Part shown: positions 49,497-60,582 of the stretch, piece after piece
How positions within the stretch are numbered: position 1 is the first letter of the stretch
Layout of the letters: each line of letters opens with the position of its first letter
Origin: Ruegeria arenilitoris
GTDB lineage: Bacteria; Pseudomonadota; Alphaproteobacteria; Rhodobacterales; Rhodobacteraceae
Strand: one strand, 5' to 3'
DNA length: 64,000 nt
Assembly (NCBI RefSeq): GCF_042675705.1
Contig: NZ_JBHTJJ010000001.1
Program-made: the position numbers and the translations under genes
Notes under the pieces: generated by a model
What the model was told of the DNA's origin: nothing
Database searches by the model: none
What the model saw: only the letters and a program-made list of their open reading frames with translations

Positions 49497-49990
49497 CCCT
49501 GGCGCGCCTGATCGGAACCGTGGGCGGGGTCGGGTACCTGCGCCCTGCCCCCGGTACTTGGGGCTCGCTGGCCGCACTGCCGCTGGCCTTGGCGCTGCAC
49601 GTGCTGGGCGGCTTCCCGCTGCTGGCCGTCGCAACCGTCGCCGTCTTTGCGGCCGGCACCTGGGCCACGGGCGTCATCACCGCCGGGCAGGACGATCACG
49701 ACCCTTCGGAGATCGTCATCGACGAGGTCGCGGGCCAGTTCATCGCCATCTGGGCCGTGTCCTATCCGGCCTGGGCGCATGACATCGCGGTCACCGCCCT
49801 GTGGCCGGGCTGGGTCGCCGCGTTTTTGCTGTTCCGCTTGTTCGACATCACCAAACCCGGCCCCATCGGCTGGGCCGACCGGCGCGGCGACCCCTTGGGC
49901 GTGATGCTGGACGACGTGATCGCGGGCGTGTTCGCGGCCGTGGGCGTTCTGATCCTGGCCGGGATCGCACACGGAGTGCTGGGCCTATGA
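49493..49990 (+). CDS. pgpA: Phosphatidylglycerophosphatase A
   Basis: The inner-membrane enzyme dephosphorylates phosphatidylglycerol phosphate to phosphatidylglycerol. The 165-residue protein has GYLRPAPGTWGSLAALPLA near residue 14, IVIDEVAGQFIAI near residue 73, and RLFDITKPGPIGWADRR near residue 114, all typical of PgpA. Hydrophobic helices separate these motifs. The ATG overlaps the ispDF stop and its stop overlaps cinA (ATGA both times), making a tightly coupled operon. Confidence 0.94.
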   Translation: MTLARLIGTVGGVGYLRPAPGTWGSLAALPLALALHVLGGFPLLAVATVAVFAAGTWATGVITAGQDDHDPSEIVIDEVAGQFIAIWAVSYPAWAHDIAVTALWPGWVAAFLLFRLFDITKPGPIGWADRRGDPLGVMLDDVIAGVFAAVGVLILAGIAHGVLGL

Positions 49991-50463
49991 CCGTCGCCGA
50001 ACTGCTCGACCGCGCCAAGGCGCTGAACGTCATGATCGCCACCGCCGAAAGCTGCACGGGCGGCATGGTTGCCGCCGCGCTGACCGACATTCCCGGCAGT
50101 TCGGCTGTGGTTGACCGAGGCTTCGTCACCTATTCCAACGCCGCCAAGCAGGACATGCTGGGCGTGCGCGCCGACACGCTGGCGGCCCATGGGGCCGTCT
50201 CTGAAGAGGTCGCCCGCGAAATGGCCGAGGGTGCGCTGGCGCATTCTCAGGCGCAGCTTGCGGTCTCGATCACCGGCATCGCGGGGCCCGGCGGGTCCGA
50301 GTTCAAGCCCGAGGGCCGGGTCTGTTTCGGCCTCGCCGTCACAGGCCGCCCCACCCTGACCGAAACCGTCGAGTTCGGCGCCGCGGGCCGCGCCAATGTC
50401 CGACGCGCGGCGCGGGATCATGCGCTGAAACTGCTGGAAAACGGGCTTTCCGAAGTCGCCTAA
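49987..50463 (+). CDS. CinA-like nicotinamide-nucleotide amidase
   Basis: This 158-residue protein is the C-terminal CinA domain as a stand-alone enzyme (PncC type), which deamidates nicotinamide mononucleotide to nicotinate mononucleotide in NAD recycling. Visible motifs are TAESCTGGMVAAALTDIPGSS near residue 20, with the catalytic Ser, VSITGIAGPGGS near residue 95, and GRVCFGLA. The N-terminal molybdopterin-like domain of full CinA is absent. The start overlaps pgpA. About 180 bases separate it from amtB. Confidence 0.92.
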   Translation: MTVAELLDRAKALNVMIATAESCTGGMVAAALTDIPGSSAVVDRGFVTYSNAAKQDMLGVRADTLAAHGAVSEEVAREMAEGALAHSQAQLAVSITGIAGPGGSEFKPEGRVCFGLAVTGRPTLTETVEFGAAGRANVRRAARDHALKLLENGLSEVA

Positions 50464-50489
50464 ATTTTTGGCACCCGCCCGGACAAGGC

Positions 50490-50545
50490 GCACTTTTTGT
50501 CACCACTTGGAAAAAGGACGCCAAAACAGGCACCTTTTTCACACC
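50490..50545. promoter_or_regulatory. Tandem GCAC-T5-CACC element upstream of amtB
   Basis: GCACTTTTTGTCACC (50490-50504) and GCACCTTTTTCACACC (50530-50545) are near copies starting exactly 40 bases apart, about four helical turns. They lie 100-155 bases upstream of the amtB start. Tandem helically phased sites would suit NtrC or another activator, but no matching site consensus was checked. Confidence 0.4.
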
Positions 50546-50643
50546 CTGCCTCTTTTTTCCTCGGCCGCCGTTCGGTTGAACCCTCGGCACGTCACTCACA
50601 CCGCGCCCGTTGGCGCAGCTACAGGAAAGAGGAGAACGGCCCA

Positions 50644-51825
50644 ATGAACGGAGCCGATACCGCCTGGATCATCGTCGCGACGGCGCTGGTCTTGTTCATG
50701 ACCTTGCCGGGCCTCGCCCTGTTTTATGGCGGGCTGGTGCGCGCCCGCAACGTGCTGAGCGTTTTCATGCACTGTTTCGCGATCGCCTGCTTGATGAGCA
50801 TCCTGTGGCTGGTCGCCGGGTATTCGATCGCCTTCGGTGACGGCGGTTCGGGCCTGTGGGGCGGGCTGGGCAAGGCGTTTCTGAACGGCGTCGATGCCGA
50901 CAGCCTGTCAGGCACCCTGCCCGAGGTGCTGTTCTTTGCCTTCCAGATGACCTTTGCCATCATCACTCCGGCTCTGATCGTAGGCGCCTATGTGGAGCGC
51001 GTGGGCTTTGGCTTCGTGTTGGTCTTCTCGGGTCTTTGGATGCTGCTGTGCTATGCGCCGGTGGTTCATTGGATCTGGGGCGGCGGCATCCTGACCGATG
51101 GCGGCATTCTGGGCGAAATCGGCGTGCGCGATTTCGCCGGTGGCATCGTGGTGCACGAAACCGCCGGTCTGGCCGCTCTGATCATCGCTTGGGTCCTGGG
51201 GCCGCGCAGGAACCGCACCACCCCGCCGCACAACCCCGGATACGTCATGATCGGGGCCGCGATGCTGTGGGTCGGCTGGTTCGGCTTCAACGGCGGCTCG
51301 CAGCTGGCCGCGGATGGCGGCGCGGCCATGGCGCTGACGGTCACCCATATCTCGGCCGCCACCGCATCGCTCAGCTGGGCGCTGTGGGAGCGGATCAAGT
51401 ACGGCAAGGCATCGCTGGTCGGTCTGGTCACCGGAACCATCGCGGGTCTGGCCTCGATCACTCCGGCCTCGGGCTATGTCGATCCGGTTCAGGCACTGAT
51501 CATCGGCGCGGTCGCCGGCATCCTGTGCCAGGAGGCGGTGAACGTGGTCCGCAATGTGCTGAACATCGACGATACGCTGGACGTGTTCGCCGTGCACGGT
51601 GTGGGCGGCATTTTCGGCACCATCATGATCGCCGTCTTCGGCCTGGGCGCCTGGACCGCGCAGCTGGGCGGGCTGGTGATCGTGGGTGTCTTTACGTCAG
51701 TTGTCACATTTGTGCTGATCAAGGTGGTTGCGCTTGTCACCCCGCTTCGCGTAGACGCCGAGACCGAGACGAACGGGCTCGACCTGTCGGTCCACGGCGA
51801 ACGGGCCTATGACATGAGCAGCTAA
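50644..51825 (+). CDS. amtB: Ammonium transporter
   Basis: The 393-residue protein is an eleven-helix Amt/Rh channel. The twin-histidine pore is present, one His in VVHWIWGGG near residue 140 and one in VHGVGGIFGT near residue 318. ALFYGGLVRARNVLS and AGGIVVHETAG are typical. The start ATG 50644 has GAGGAGAA upstream. No glnK gene is beside it, whereas most bacteria pair the two. A terminator follows. Confidence 0.96.
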   Translation: MNGADTAWIIVATALVLFMTLPGLALFYGGLVRARNVLSVFMHCFAIACLMSILWLVAGYSIAFGDGGSGLWGGLGKAFLNGVDADSLSGTLPEVLFFAFQMTFAIITPALIVGAYVERVGFGFVLVFSGLWMLLCYAPVVHWIWGGGILTDGGILGEIGVRDFAGGIVVHETAGLAALIIAWVLGPRRNRTTPPHNPGYVMIGAAMLWVGWFGFNGGSQLAADGGAAMALTVTHISAATASLSWALWERIKYGKASLVGLVTGTIAGLASITPASGYVDPVQALIIGAVAGILCQEAVNVVRNVLNIDDTLDVFAVHGVGGIFGTIMIAVFGLGAWTAQLGGLVIVGVFTSVVTFVLIKVVALVTPLRVDAETETNGLDLSVHGERAYDMSS

Positions 51826-51862
51826 GCCCACCTTGGCTGGCTCGACTGCCCATCCGGGCATC

Positions 51863-51896
51863 AAGCGGACCTCTTGCGAGGTCCGCTTTTCTTTTG
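51863..51896 (+). terminator. Rho-independent terminator after amtB
   Basis: A perfect 11-bp stem AAGCGGACCTC/GAGGTCCGCTT with a TTGC loop is followed by TTCTTTT. Confidence 0.9.
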
Positions 51897-51971
51897 GGCC
51901 AACCCCTCTCGACATCGGGCCGGTCGGCAGGCTATCAGCCCGCAACGTCATTTCAGCACCGAGGTCCCGCC

Positions 51972-52649
51972 ATGATCCCCAGTTCCTTTCCCGACAGCAC
52001 GGAAATCGCCCGCCTGACCGCGCGGATGCTGCTGGAGATCAAGGCGGTGCATTTCAACGCGCGCGAGCCGTTCACGCTGGCCAGTGGCCTGCCCAGCCCC
52101 ACCTATATCGACTGCCGCAAGCTGATCTCGTACCCGCGCATCCGGTCGACCCTGATGGATTTCCTGACGGTCACCGTCATGCGGAATGCCGGGTTCGAGG
52201 CCTTCGACAACATCGCCGGCGGTGAAACCGCGGGCATTCCCTTTGCCGCAATGGTAGCCGAGCGCATGGCCCTGCCGATGACCTATGTGCGCAAGAAGCC
52301 CAAGGGCTATGGCCGCAACGCCCGGATCGAAGGGGCCATGACCGAGGGCCAGCGCGTGCTGCTGGTCGAGGACCTGACCACCGATGGCGGCTCGAAACTG
52401 TCCTTTGTGGACGCGATCCGCGAAACGGGCGCCACCTGTGGGCATACGGCGGTGATCTTCTACTATGGCATCTTCCCCGAAACCGAGAAGACGCTCGGCG
52501 ATCATGGCGTGCAGTTGCACCACCTGTGCACCTGGTGGGACGTTCTGGCCGAGGCCAAGGCGCAGGGCACGTTTGACGCAGAAACGCTGGACGGGGTCGA
52601 AGCCTTCCTGAACGACCCGCGCGCCTGGCAGGAGGCCAACAAGAGCTGA
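51972..52649 (+). CDS. pyrE: Orotate phosphoribosyltransferase
   Basis: This enzyme adds orotate to PRPP to give orotidine monophosphate in pyrimidine synthesis. The 225-residue protein has TLASGLPSPTYIDCRKLISYPR near residue 35 and the PRPP-binding VLLVEDLTTDGGSKL motif near residue 130. YVRKKPKGYGRNARIEG supplies catalytic loop residues. ATG 51972 fits the start of homology. The gene lies upstream of dnaB; a weak inverted repeat TGACGG/CCGTCA follows it. Confidence 0.95.
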   Translation: MIPSSFPDSTEIARLTARMLLEIKAVHFNAREPFTLASGLPSPTYIDCRKLISYPRIRSTLMDFLTVTVMRNAGFEAFDNIAGGETAGIPFAAMVAERMALPMTYVRKKPKGYGRNARIEGAMTEGQRVLLVEDLTTDGGSKLSFVDAIRETGATCGHTAVIFYYGIFPETEKTLGDHGVQLHHLCTWWDVLAEAKAQGTFDAETLDGVEAFLNDPRAWQEANKS

Positions 52650-52700
52650 CTATCTGGCCATTGTTGACGGTCGGGAAACACTGGCCGTCAGCCTTTCTGC

Positions 52701-52709
52701 CTATCCACA
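52701..52709 (+). promoter_or_regulatory. DnaA-box-like 9-mer upstream of dnaB
   Basis: CTATCCACA differs from the TTATCCACA consensus at one base and lies about 140 bases before the dnaB start. A single box may be chance, but would suit replication-linked control. Confidence 0.3.
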
Positions 52710-52850
52710 AGATGTTGACGAATGACCGGCCCCTGCGGCAAGATGCAGGAGCGGAAGATATGCACAGCATATCCCCAGAAAACATACAATTTGCCCCGAC
52801 TCACGGGGCCGAGATATGACCTTTGTCCCATGGGGACAGCGAGAGCAGCA

Positions 52851-54341
<1,491 letters not shown>

Positions 54342-54572
54342 GCCCATCGGGCCCGAATCCATGTGCCGCGGCCCAATGCGCCGGATGAACGATCTGGATC
54401 AGCCAACGGGTTTGGCCCGGATAGGCGGACAATGCTGGCGCGCTGTCTTACCCGCGTTCAAGCCCGTCCGGACCTGCGCATCCCGGCTACAAGCCGCCCA
54501 TGGCAAGGACTTTACGCGCGTTTGCAGCGCATTCCCCCTTGACCTCGTGCGGCGCAATGTCATGAACGGGTC

Positions 54573-55607
54573 ATGAGTACCGCACGTTTGACGATCAACC
54601 TTCATGCGCTGGCCAGTAACTGGCGGGCGCTGGACGCAAAAACCGATGTCGAGACCGGAGCCGTGGTCAAAGCCGACGCCTATGGTCTGGGCGCCGGACC
54701 TGTTGCCAACACGCTGGCCGAAGAAGGCGTCCGCAAGTTCTTCGTCGCCGTTGCCGAGGAGGGTGCCGCCGTCCGTCAAGCGATTGGCCCCGGCCCGCTG
54801 ATCTGCGTCTTTTCAGGCCATATGGAGGGCGACGCCGACCTGTTGCGCGATCACGACCTTGTGCCGCTGATCAACTCGCCCGAGCAATTCCAACGCCACC
54901 TGCAGGCGCTGCCGGTCCATCCGTTCGGGATACAGTTGGACAGTGGCATGAACCGCCTCGGGCTGGAGCCTTCCGACTGGGCCGCCCTGCGGAGCCGGGC
55001 CGAGGCGCTGAACCCTGTCGTGGTCATGTCGCACCTGGCCTGTTCAGACGAACCGGACCATCCCATGAACCGGCAACAGCTGAAAACCTTCCGCGAGATG
55101 ACCGATGGCGTGTCGGCTCCGCGTTCGTTGGCGGCCACCGGTGGCCTGCTGCTGGGGCCCGAATTCCACTTTGATTTCTGTCGCCCCGGCATCGGCCTGT
55201 ATGGCGGCTTGCCCTTTGCGGGCGCCAAACCTGTAGTCACCGTCGATCTGCCGGTGATACAGGTGCGCGACCTGGCAGTCGGAGAAACCGTCGGCTACGG
55301 CAACACGTGGAAGGCCCGACGCCCCTCGCGTATCGCAACCGTGGCAGCGGGCTATGCCGATGGGCTGCACCGTGCCATCGGTGGCGGCATCGACACGTTT
55401 GCCGGCGACCTGCCCTGCCCCGTCGTCGGACGCATCTCGATGGATCTGATCACCGTCGACGTGACAGACCTGCCGCACACACCCGAACGTCTGCGCATTC
55501 TGAACGGCCATCAGACGGTGGACGACCTGGCCGAGGCCGCGGGCACCATCGGGTACGAGATCCTGACCTCACTCGGCAACCGCTATTCGCGGGGTTATGT
55601 CGAATGA
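54573..55607 (+). CDS. alr: Alanine racemase
   Basis: This PLP enzyme interconverts L- and D-alanine for peptidoglycan. The 344-residue protein has PLP lysine K33 in VVKADAYGLGA and the second catalytic base in VAAGYADGL near residue 250. HLACSDEPDHPMN, CRPGIGLYGG and GRISMDLI are also typical. The stop overlaps the mlaE start (ATGA), so the three genes alr, mlaE and mlaF are coupled. The 231 bases upstream hold no supported gene. Confidence 0.95.
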   Translation: MSTARLTINLHALASNWRALDAKTDVETGAVVKADAYGLGAGPVANTLAEEGVRKFFVAVAEEGAAVRQAIGPGPLICVFSGHMEGDADLLRDHDLVPLINSPEQFQRHLQALPVHPFGIQLDSGMNRLGLEPSDWAALRSRAEALNPVVVMSHLACSDEPDHPMNRQQLKTFREMTDGVSAPRSLAATGGLLLGPEFHFDFCRPGIGLYGGLPFAGAKPVVTVDLPVIQVRDLAVGETVGYGNTWKARRPSRIATVAAGYADGLHRAIGGGIDTFAGDLPCPVVGRISMDLITVDVTDLPHTPERLRILNGHQTVDDLAEAAGTIGYEILTSLGNRYSRGYVE

Positions 55608-56386
55608 ATCCACTCGCATGGCTTGGCGAACTGGGCCGCGCGGTCCTGAACCTGCTGGCGGCGTTCGGCCGCGTGGCGCTGTTTGCGTTGGATGCTCTGT
55701 CACACATCTTTCGACCGCCGTTCTACCCGCGTGAACTGGGCATGGCCCTGCTGAACATCGGCTGGCTGTCGCTGCCGGTCGTAGGCCTGACGACCATTTT
55801 CACCGGCGGCGCGCTGGCGCTGCAGATCTACGCCGGCGGCGCGCGTTTCAACGCCGAAGCAGTCGTGCCCCAGATCGTGGCCATCGGTATGGTCCGCGAG
55901 TTGGGCCCTGTCATGGTCGGCCTGATGATTGCCGCGCGCGTCACCTCGTCGATCGCCGCCGAGATCGCCACAATGAAGGTGACCGAGCAGATCGATGCCC
56001 TGGTCACCCTGTCGACCCACCCGATGAAATACCTGGCGGCCCCGCGCATTCTGGCCGCATTGATCACCGTGCCTGTTCTGGTTGCTGTTGGCGACATCAT
56101 CGGCATCGCAGGCGGCTATGCGGTGGCGACGCAGAACCTCGGCTTCAACCCGGCGGCCTATCTGAAAAACACGGTCGATTTCCTCGAGCCGCTCGACATC
56201 CTGTCCTCGTTGGTCAAAGGGGCGGCGTTCGGCATGATCGCGGCCATCATGGGCTGCTATTTCGGCATGCATTCGGGACGCGGCGCGCAAGGCGTGGGCC
56301 GTGCAACCAAGGGCTCGGTCGAGGCCGCCGCTGTGCTGATCCTTGCCGCCAACTTCGTTCTCACGGGGGTGTTCTTCTCGCTATGA
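55604..56386 (+). CDS. mlaE: MlaE-type ABC transporter permease
   Basis: The 260-residue inner-membrane protein is the permease of a Mla-type lipid transporter that moves phospholipids between the membranes. Typical features are an N-terminal amphipathic region, TTIFTGGALALQIYAGGARFNAE, and the EQIDALVTLSTHPMKYLAAPR coupling region near residue 127. GVGRATKGSVEAAAVLIL ends the protein. It overlaps alr and mlaF by four bases each. No MlaD (MCE) gene is in this operon. Confidence 0.92.
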   Translation: MNPLAWLGELGRAVLNLLAAFGRVALFALDALSHIFRPPFYPRELGMALLNIGWLSLPVVGLTTIFTGGALALQIYAGGARFNAEAVVPQIVAIGMVRELGPVMVGLMIAARVTSSIAAEIATMKVTEQIDALVTLSTHPMKYLAAPRILAALITVPVLVAVGDIIGIAGGYAVATQNLGFNPAAYLKNTVDFLEPLDILSSLVKGAAFGMIAAIMGCYFGMHSGRGAQGVGRATKGSVEAAAVLILAANFVLTGVFFSL

Positions 56387-57129
56387 TCCGAATGGAGAAC
56401 GTACACAAGGCCTTCGGCGACAACCATGTGCTCAGGGGCATGAACCTCGAGATTGCCAAAGGCACGTCCATGGTGATCATCGGTGGTTCGGGCACCGGAA
56501 AATCCGTGGCGCTGAAATGCATCCTTGGTCTGATCAAACCCGACAGCGGCAAGGTTTTTGTCGATGGGCAGGACGCCCAGACCGGCGACCGAGACGCCTT
56601 TCTGGCCAGGTTCGGTATGCTGTTCCAAGGGGCGGCCCTGTTTGACTCGCTGCCCGTCTGGCAGAACGTGGCCTTCCGCCTGCTGCGCGGCTCGCTGAAA
56701 CGACCGACGGACGAGGCACGTGAAATCGCGATCGAGAAACTGCGCCGCGTGGGCCTCCGCGCCAAGGTGGCCGATCTCTACCCCTCCGAGCTGTCGGGCG
56801 GCATGCAGAAACGCGTGGGTCTGGCCCGAGCCATCGCCGCCGAGCCCGAGATCATCTTTTTCGACGAACCCACCACGGGTCTGGACCCGATCATGTCGGG
56901 CGTTATCAACGACCTGATCCGCGAGATCGTGACCGAGATGGGCGCCACCGCGATGACCATCACCCACGACATGAGCTCGGTCCGCGCGATTGCTGACAAC
57001 GTGGCGATGCTGCATGACGGGGTGATCCAGTGGACCGGCCCGGTCAGCAAGATGGATATCTCGGGCGATCCTTTCGTCGAGCAGTTCATCAGTGGGAGTG
57101 CCGAGGGACCGATCGAGGCGGTGCGTTAA
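56383..57129 (+). CDS. mlaF: MlaF-type ABC transporter ATP-binding protein
   Basis: This 248-residue ATPase powers MlaE. Walker A is GGSGTGKS (residues 34-41), the signature is LSGGMQKR, Walker B is IIFFDEPTTGLDP, and the switch histidine is in ITHDMSS. ATG 56383 overlaps the mlaE stop. The last four bases overlap the convergent ORF that follows. Its closest described relatives are MlaF/MkL-type proteins. Confidence 0.93.
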   Translation: MIRMENVHKAFGDNHVLRGMNLEIAKGTSMVIIGGSGTGKSVALKCILGLIKPDSGKVFVDGQDAQTGDRDAFLARFGMLFQGAALFDSLPVWQNVAFRLLRGSLKRPTDEAREIAIEKLRRVGLRAKVADLYPSELSGGMQKRVGLARAIAAEPEIIFFDEPTTGLDPIMSGVINDLIREIVTEMGATAMTITHDMSSVRAIADNVAMLHDGVIQWTGPVSKMDISGDPFVEQFISGSAEGPIEAVR

Positions 57130-57536
57130 ACGGCCTCTGCCGCGCGCTCGTGCTTGATCTGGTCATAGGCGCGTTTTGCATAGTCGTATCGCAAAAGGTA
57201 TTGACCGCTGGCAACAACAAAGTCAGGTGCCTGAATGCGGATAGCGTCCAGCATTTGCATCAGGTGTGTTCCCGACACCGGAACATAGTCGGGGTCCGCG
57301 CCAGAAAACGTGTTGTAGATTCTGCCACCGAACCAACGGGCTCTTTTTCTCGCCTGTTCTGTTTCATACAGACGGAAGTGCAGAACTCCAAAAAGCTGCT
57401 CACGATCGAAAGGCAATCTGTCTGCCGCAGCACTACCAGCCGACAGCAAAGTGCCCAAACCTGCCGTAACCGCATCAGACGTTCCTTTACCGAGCGTGGA
57501 AGGTCCGCTCACGATTTTGATGACTGGAATAGGCAT
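57126..57536 (-). CDS. Unrecognised small protein
   Basis: I do not recognise this 136-residue frame. It looks protein-like: a glycine/serine-rich N-terminal third (GPSTLGKGTSDAVTAGLGTLL), then FDREQLFGVLHFRLYETEQARKRARWFGG and several predicted helices, ending with RYDYAKRAYDQIKHERAAEAV. There are no cysteines, membrane spans or signal peptide. Base composition is about 50% GC in a sampled 60 bases, well below the flanking genes, suggesting later acquisition. It is convergent with mlaF with a four-base overlap and divergent from pqiA. No strong ribosome-binding site precedes the ATG. Confidence 0.5.
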   Translation of the reverse strand: MPIPVIKIVSGPSTLGKGTSDAVTAGLGTLLSAGSAAADRLPFDREQLFGVLHFRLYETEQARKRARWFGGRIYNTFSGADPDYVPVSGTHLMQMLDAIRIQAPDFVVASGQYLLRYDYAKRAYDQIKHERAAEAV

Positions 57537-57659
57537 TTCAACTCAAGAGAAAAAAGAGAGCTTTGACTGGTTAAACTGGTGTTTAGATACACACAACGAG
57601 AAACTTGCAGCTTATTTCGGTGCCTATTAGATATTCAGTTGTTTTGCTTGGGATTGTTT

Positions 57660-58112
57660 ATGACCCTCCGCCTCGCCACCCTCTCGCTGCTGATCCTCTA
57701 CCCCATCGCGTGGTTCGCCCCGTTGATGCGCGCGGGCCTGCTGCCGATCTTCGGCCTCAGCGAGATCAGCGTCATCACCGGGCTCCAGTCCTTGTGGAAA
57801 TCCGACATCTTCCTCGCGCTGGTCGTCACCGTCTTTGCCCTGTTTGCACCGTACATCAAAACCATCGGAACCGCGCTGGTCCAATGGGACCTGCTGGACC
57901 CTCGTGTCCAACCCGCGCTGAACATCATGGGCAAACTGGCCATGGCCGATATCTTCCTCATCGCGCTCTACATCACGTTGGCAAAGGGCATCTCATACGC
58001 AACGATCGAAACAGCGTGGGGCCTGTACCTGTTCACCGGCTGCATCCTTGCCTCGATCGCGCTGGGATACGTTACCGAAGTGAAACTTGGTTCACGAAAC
58101 CGCCGGACCTGA
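57660..58112 (+). CDS. PqiA-family inner-membrane protein
   Basis: The 150-residue protein has about four hydrophobic helices (residues 5-25, 45-68, 95-112, 118-140). It matches the PqiA domain, with PLMRAGLLPIFGLSEISVITGLQSLWKSDIFLAL near residue 20 and NIMGKLAMADIFLIAL later. PqiA works with MCE proteins in envelope lipid handling. This is a single-domain version without the zinc-ribbon cysteines. It lies near mlaEF but is separated by the unknown ORF. ATG 57660 is preferred because the upstream in-frame text is low-GC and not conserved-looking. Confidence 0.85.
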   Translation: MTLRLATLSLLILYPIAWFAPLMRAGLLPIFGLSEISVITGLQSLWKSDIFLALVVTVFALFAPYIKTIGTALVQWDLLDPRVQPALNIMGKLAMADIFLIALYITLAKGISYATIETAWGLYLFTGCILASIALGYVTEVKLGSRNRRT

Positions 58113-58261
58113 TTGATTGAAAACGCATTTCTGGCTATGATGGCCAGTATTCGAGCAGCCAAGTCATTTTTGTTTCAGGGTCCGACGCGGACCGTCTTGC
58201 AGGTTTGATGGATACTCCGCCCGGGCCCGGTTTTGCCGGTTTCAAAAGGAGTAGGACTGCC

Positions 58262-59044
58262 ATGGCCGCCCTCCATTCGATTTCAATTCATTTCCAGAAC
58301 GTATTCCTGCGACTGACTTTTTTCCTGATCTGTGCCGCTGCCCTGTTTGCCGTATCCGCCACCATGCTTGCCGCCGTGAATGTCTGGCCTTGGCTGACGA
58401 TGCAGGCTGGATTGGGCGGGCAGGACATCCCGAACGCAGGCACTTACATCCAGATCGGTCTGACCGCTCTGGTTCTGATGCTCGCCTTCTACCTGCCCTC
58501 CAGCGCGCGCATGATGGCGTTGGAAAACGCACATCGGAAGTTCTCGCTGCAAATGCAGGACGTGGTCGATGCCTACCAGATCGCCCATGCGGCCGACCGC
58601 AGCGGCGTGTTCGCGCTGGCCTCGGAGTTTGACGCGGTCAAGGAGCGCATGGCCTTCCTGCGCGATCACCCCGACTTGCAATCGCTGGAGCCCGAGATCC
58701 TTGAACTGGCTGCGCAGATGAGCCAGGTCAGCCACGAATTGGCCGAAACCTACGGCGCGGCCAAAGTTGCCCGAGCGCGGGGGTTCCTGCAACAGCGGCA
58801 GGAAGAGGTCGAACTGTTCCAGCAACGGATCGAAGACGCCCAGACCATACAGCATGAATTGCGCCAGTGGACCCGCGACATCGAGATCGAGGAGTCCATC
58901 GCCAAGGCGCAACTGGCCCGCCTGCGCGAGGAATTGTTCGAGCTTTTGCCCGAGCTTTCCGCCCAGTTGCAGACACCGCCAGACGACAGCGACCCGACCG
59001 CGTCGAGCGTCATCGCAATGCCCCCGCCCCGCGCCGCCGAATAG
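58262..59044 (+). CDS. Membrane-anchored coiled-coil protein
   Basis: The 260-residue protein has two N-terminal membrane helices (residues 14-35 and 58-80). These are followed by a long helical region rich in Glu, Gln and Ala with heptad-like spacing, strongest from residue 165 (RGFLQQRQEEVELFQQRIEDAQTIQHELRQW). The C-terminus is proline-rich. Relatives in roseobacters are sometimes labelled DNA repair protein, but nothing here shows that. An AAAGGAG site lies before ATG 58262. Confidence 0.65.
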   Translation: MAALHSISIHFQNVFLRLTFFLICAAALFAVSATMLAAVNVWPWLTMQAGLGGQDIPNAGTYIQIGLTALVLMLAFYLPSSARMMALENAHRKFSLQMQDVVDAYQIAHAADRSGVFALASEFDAVKERMAFLRDHPDLQSLEPEILELAAQMSQVSHELAETYGAAKVARARGFLQQRQEEVELFQQRIEDAQTIQHELRQWTRDIEIEESIAKAQLARLREELFELLPELSAQLQTPPDDSDPTASSVIAMPPPRAAE

Positions 59045-59177
59045 CCACTCACTCACCAGGTGCGTCAGCACCCGCCGCGAAGGATGGCCCACACGGGCCT
59101 GACGCCGCGGCCCGTCAGTCCGGATTGAACACCGGAAGGGCTTGAAGAACCGCGCAAGCTCGGGCACGAATTGCGCC

Positions 59178-60542
<1,365 letters not shown>

Positions 60543-60582
60543 AGTCGCGCCTCGAGGGGCAGAAAAAGAACAGGCGAGGGCC

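Noticed and set aside
54342..54572. Possible small gene between dnaB and alr
   Set aside because: Short frames here have no ribosome-binding site or family-like text; the region is treated as leader sequence of alr.
57030..57566. Plus-strand frame overlapping mlaF and the unknown ORF
   Set aside because: It starts inside mlaF out of frame and its composition is not protein-like compared with the minus-strand frame.
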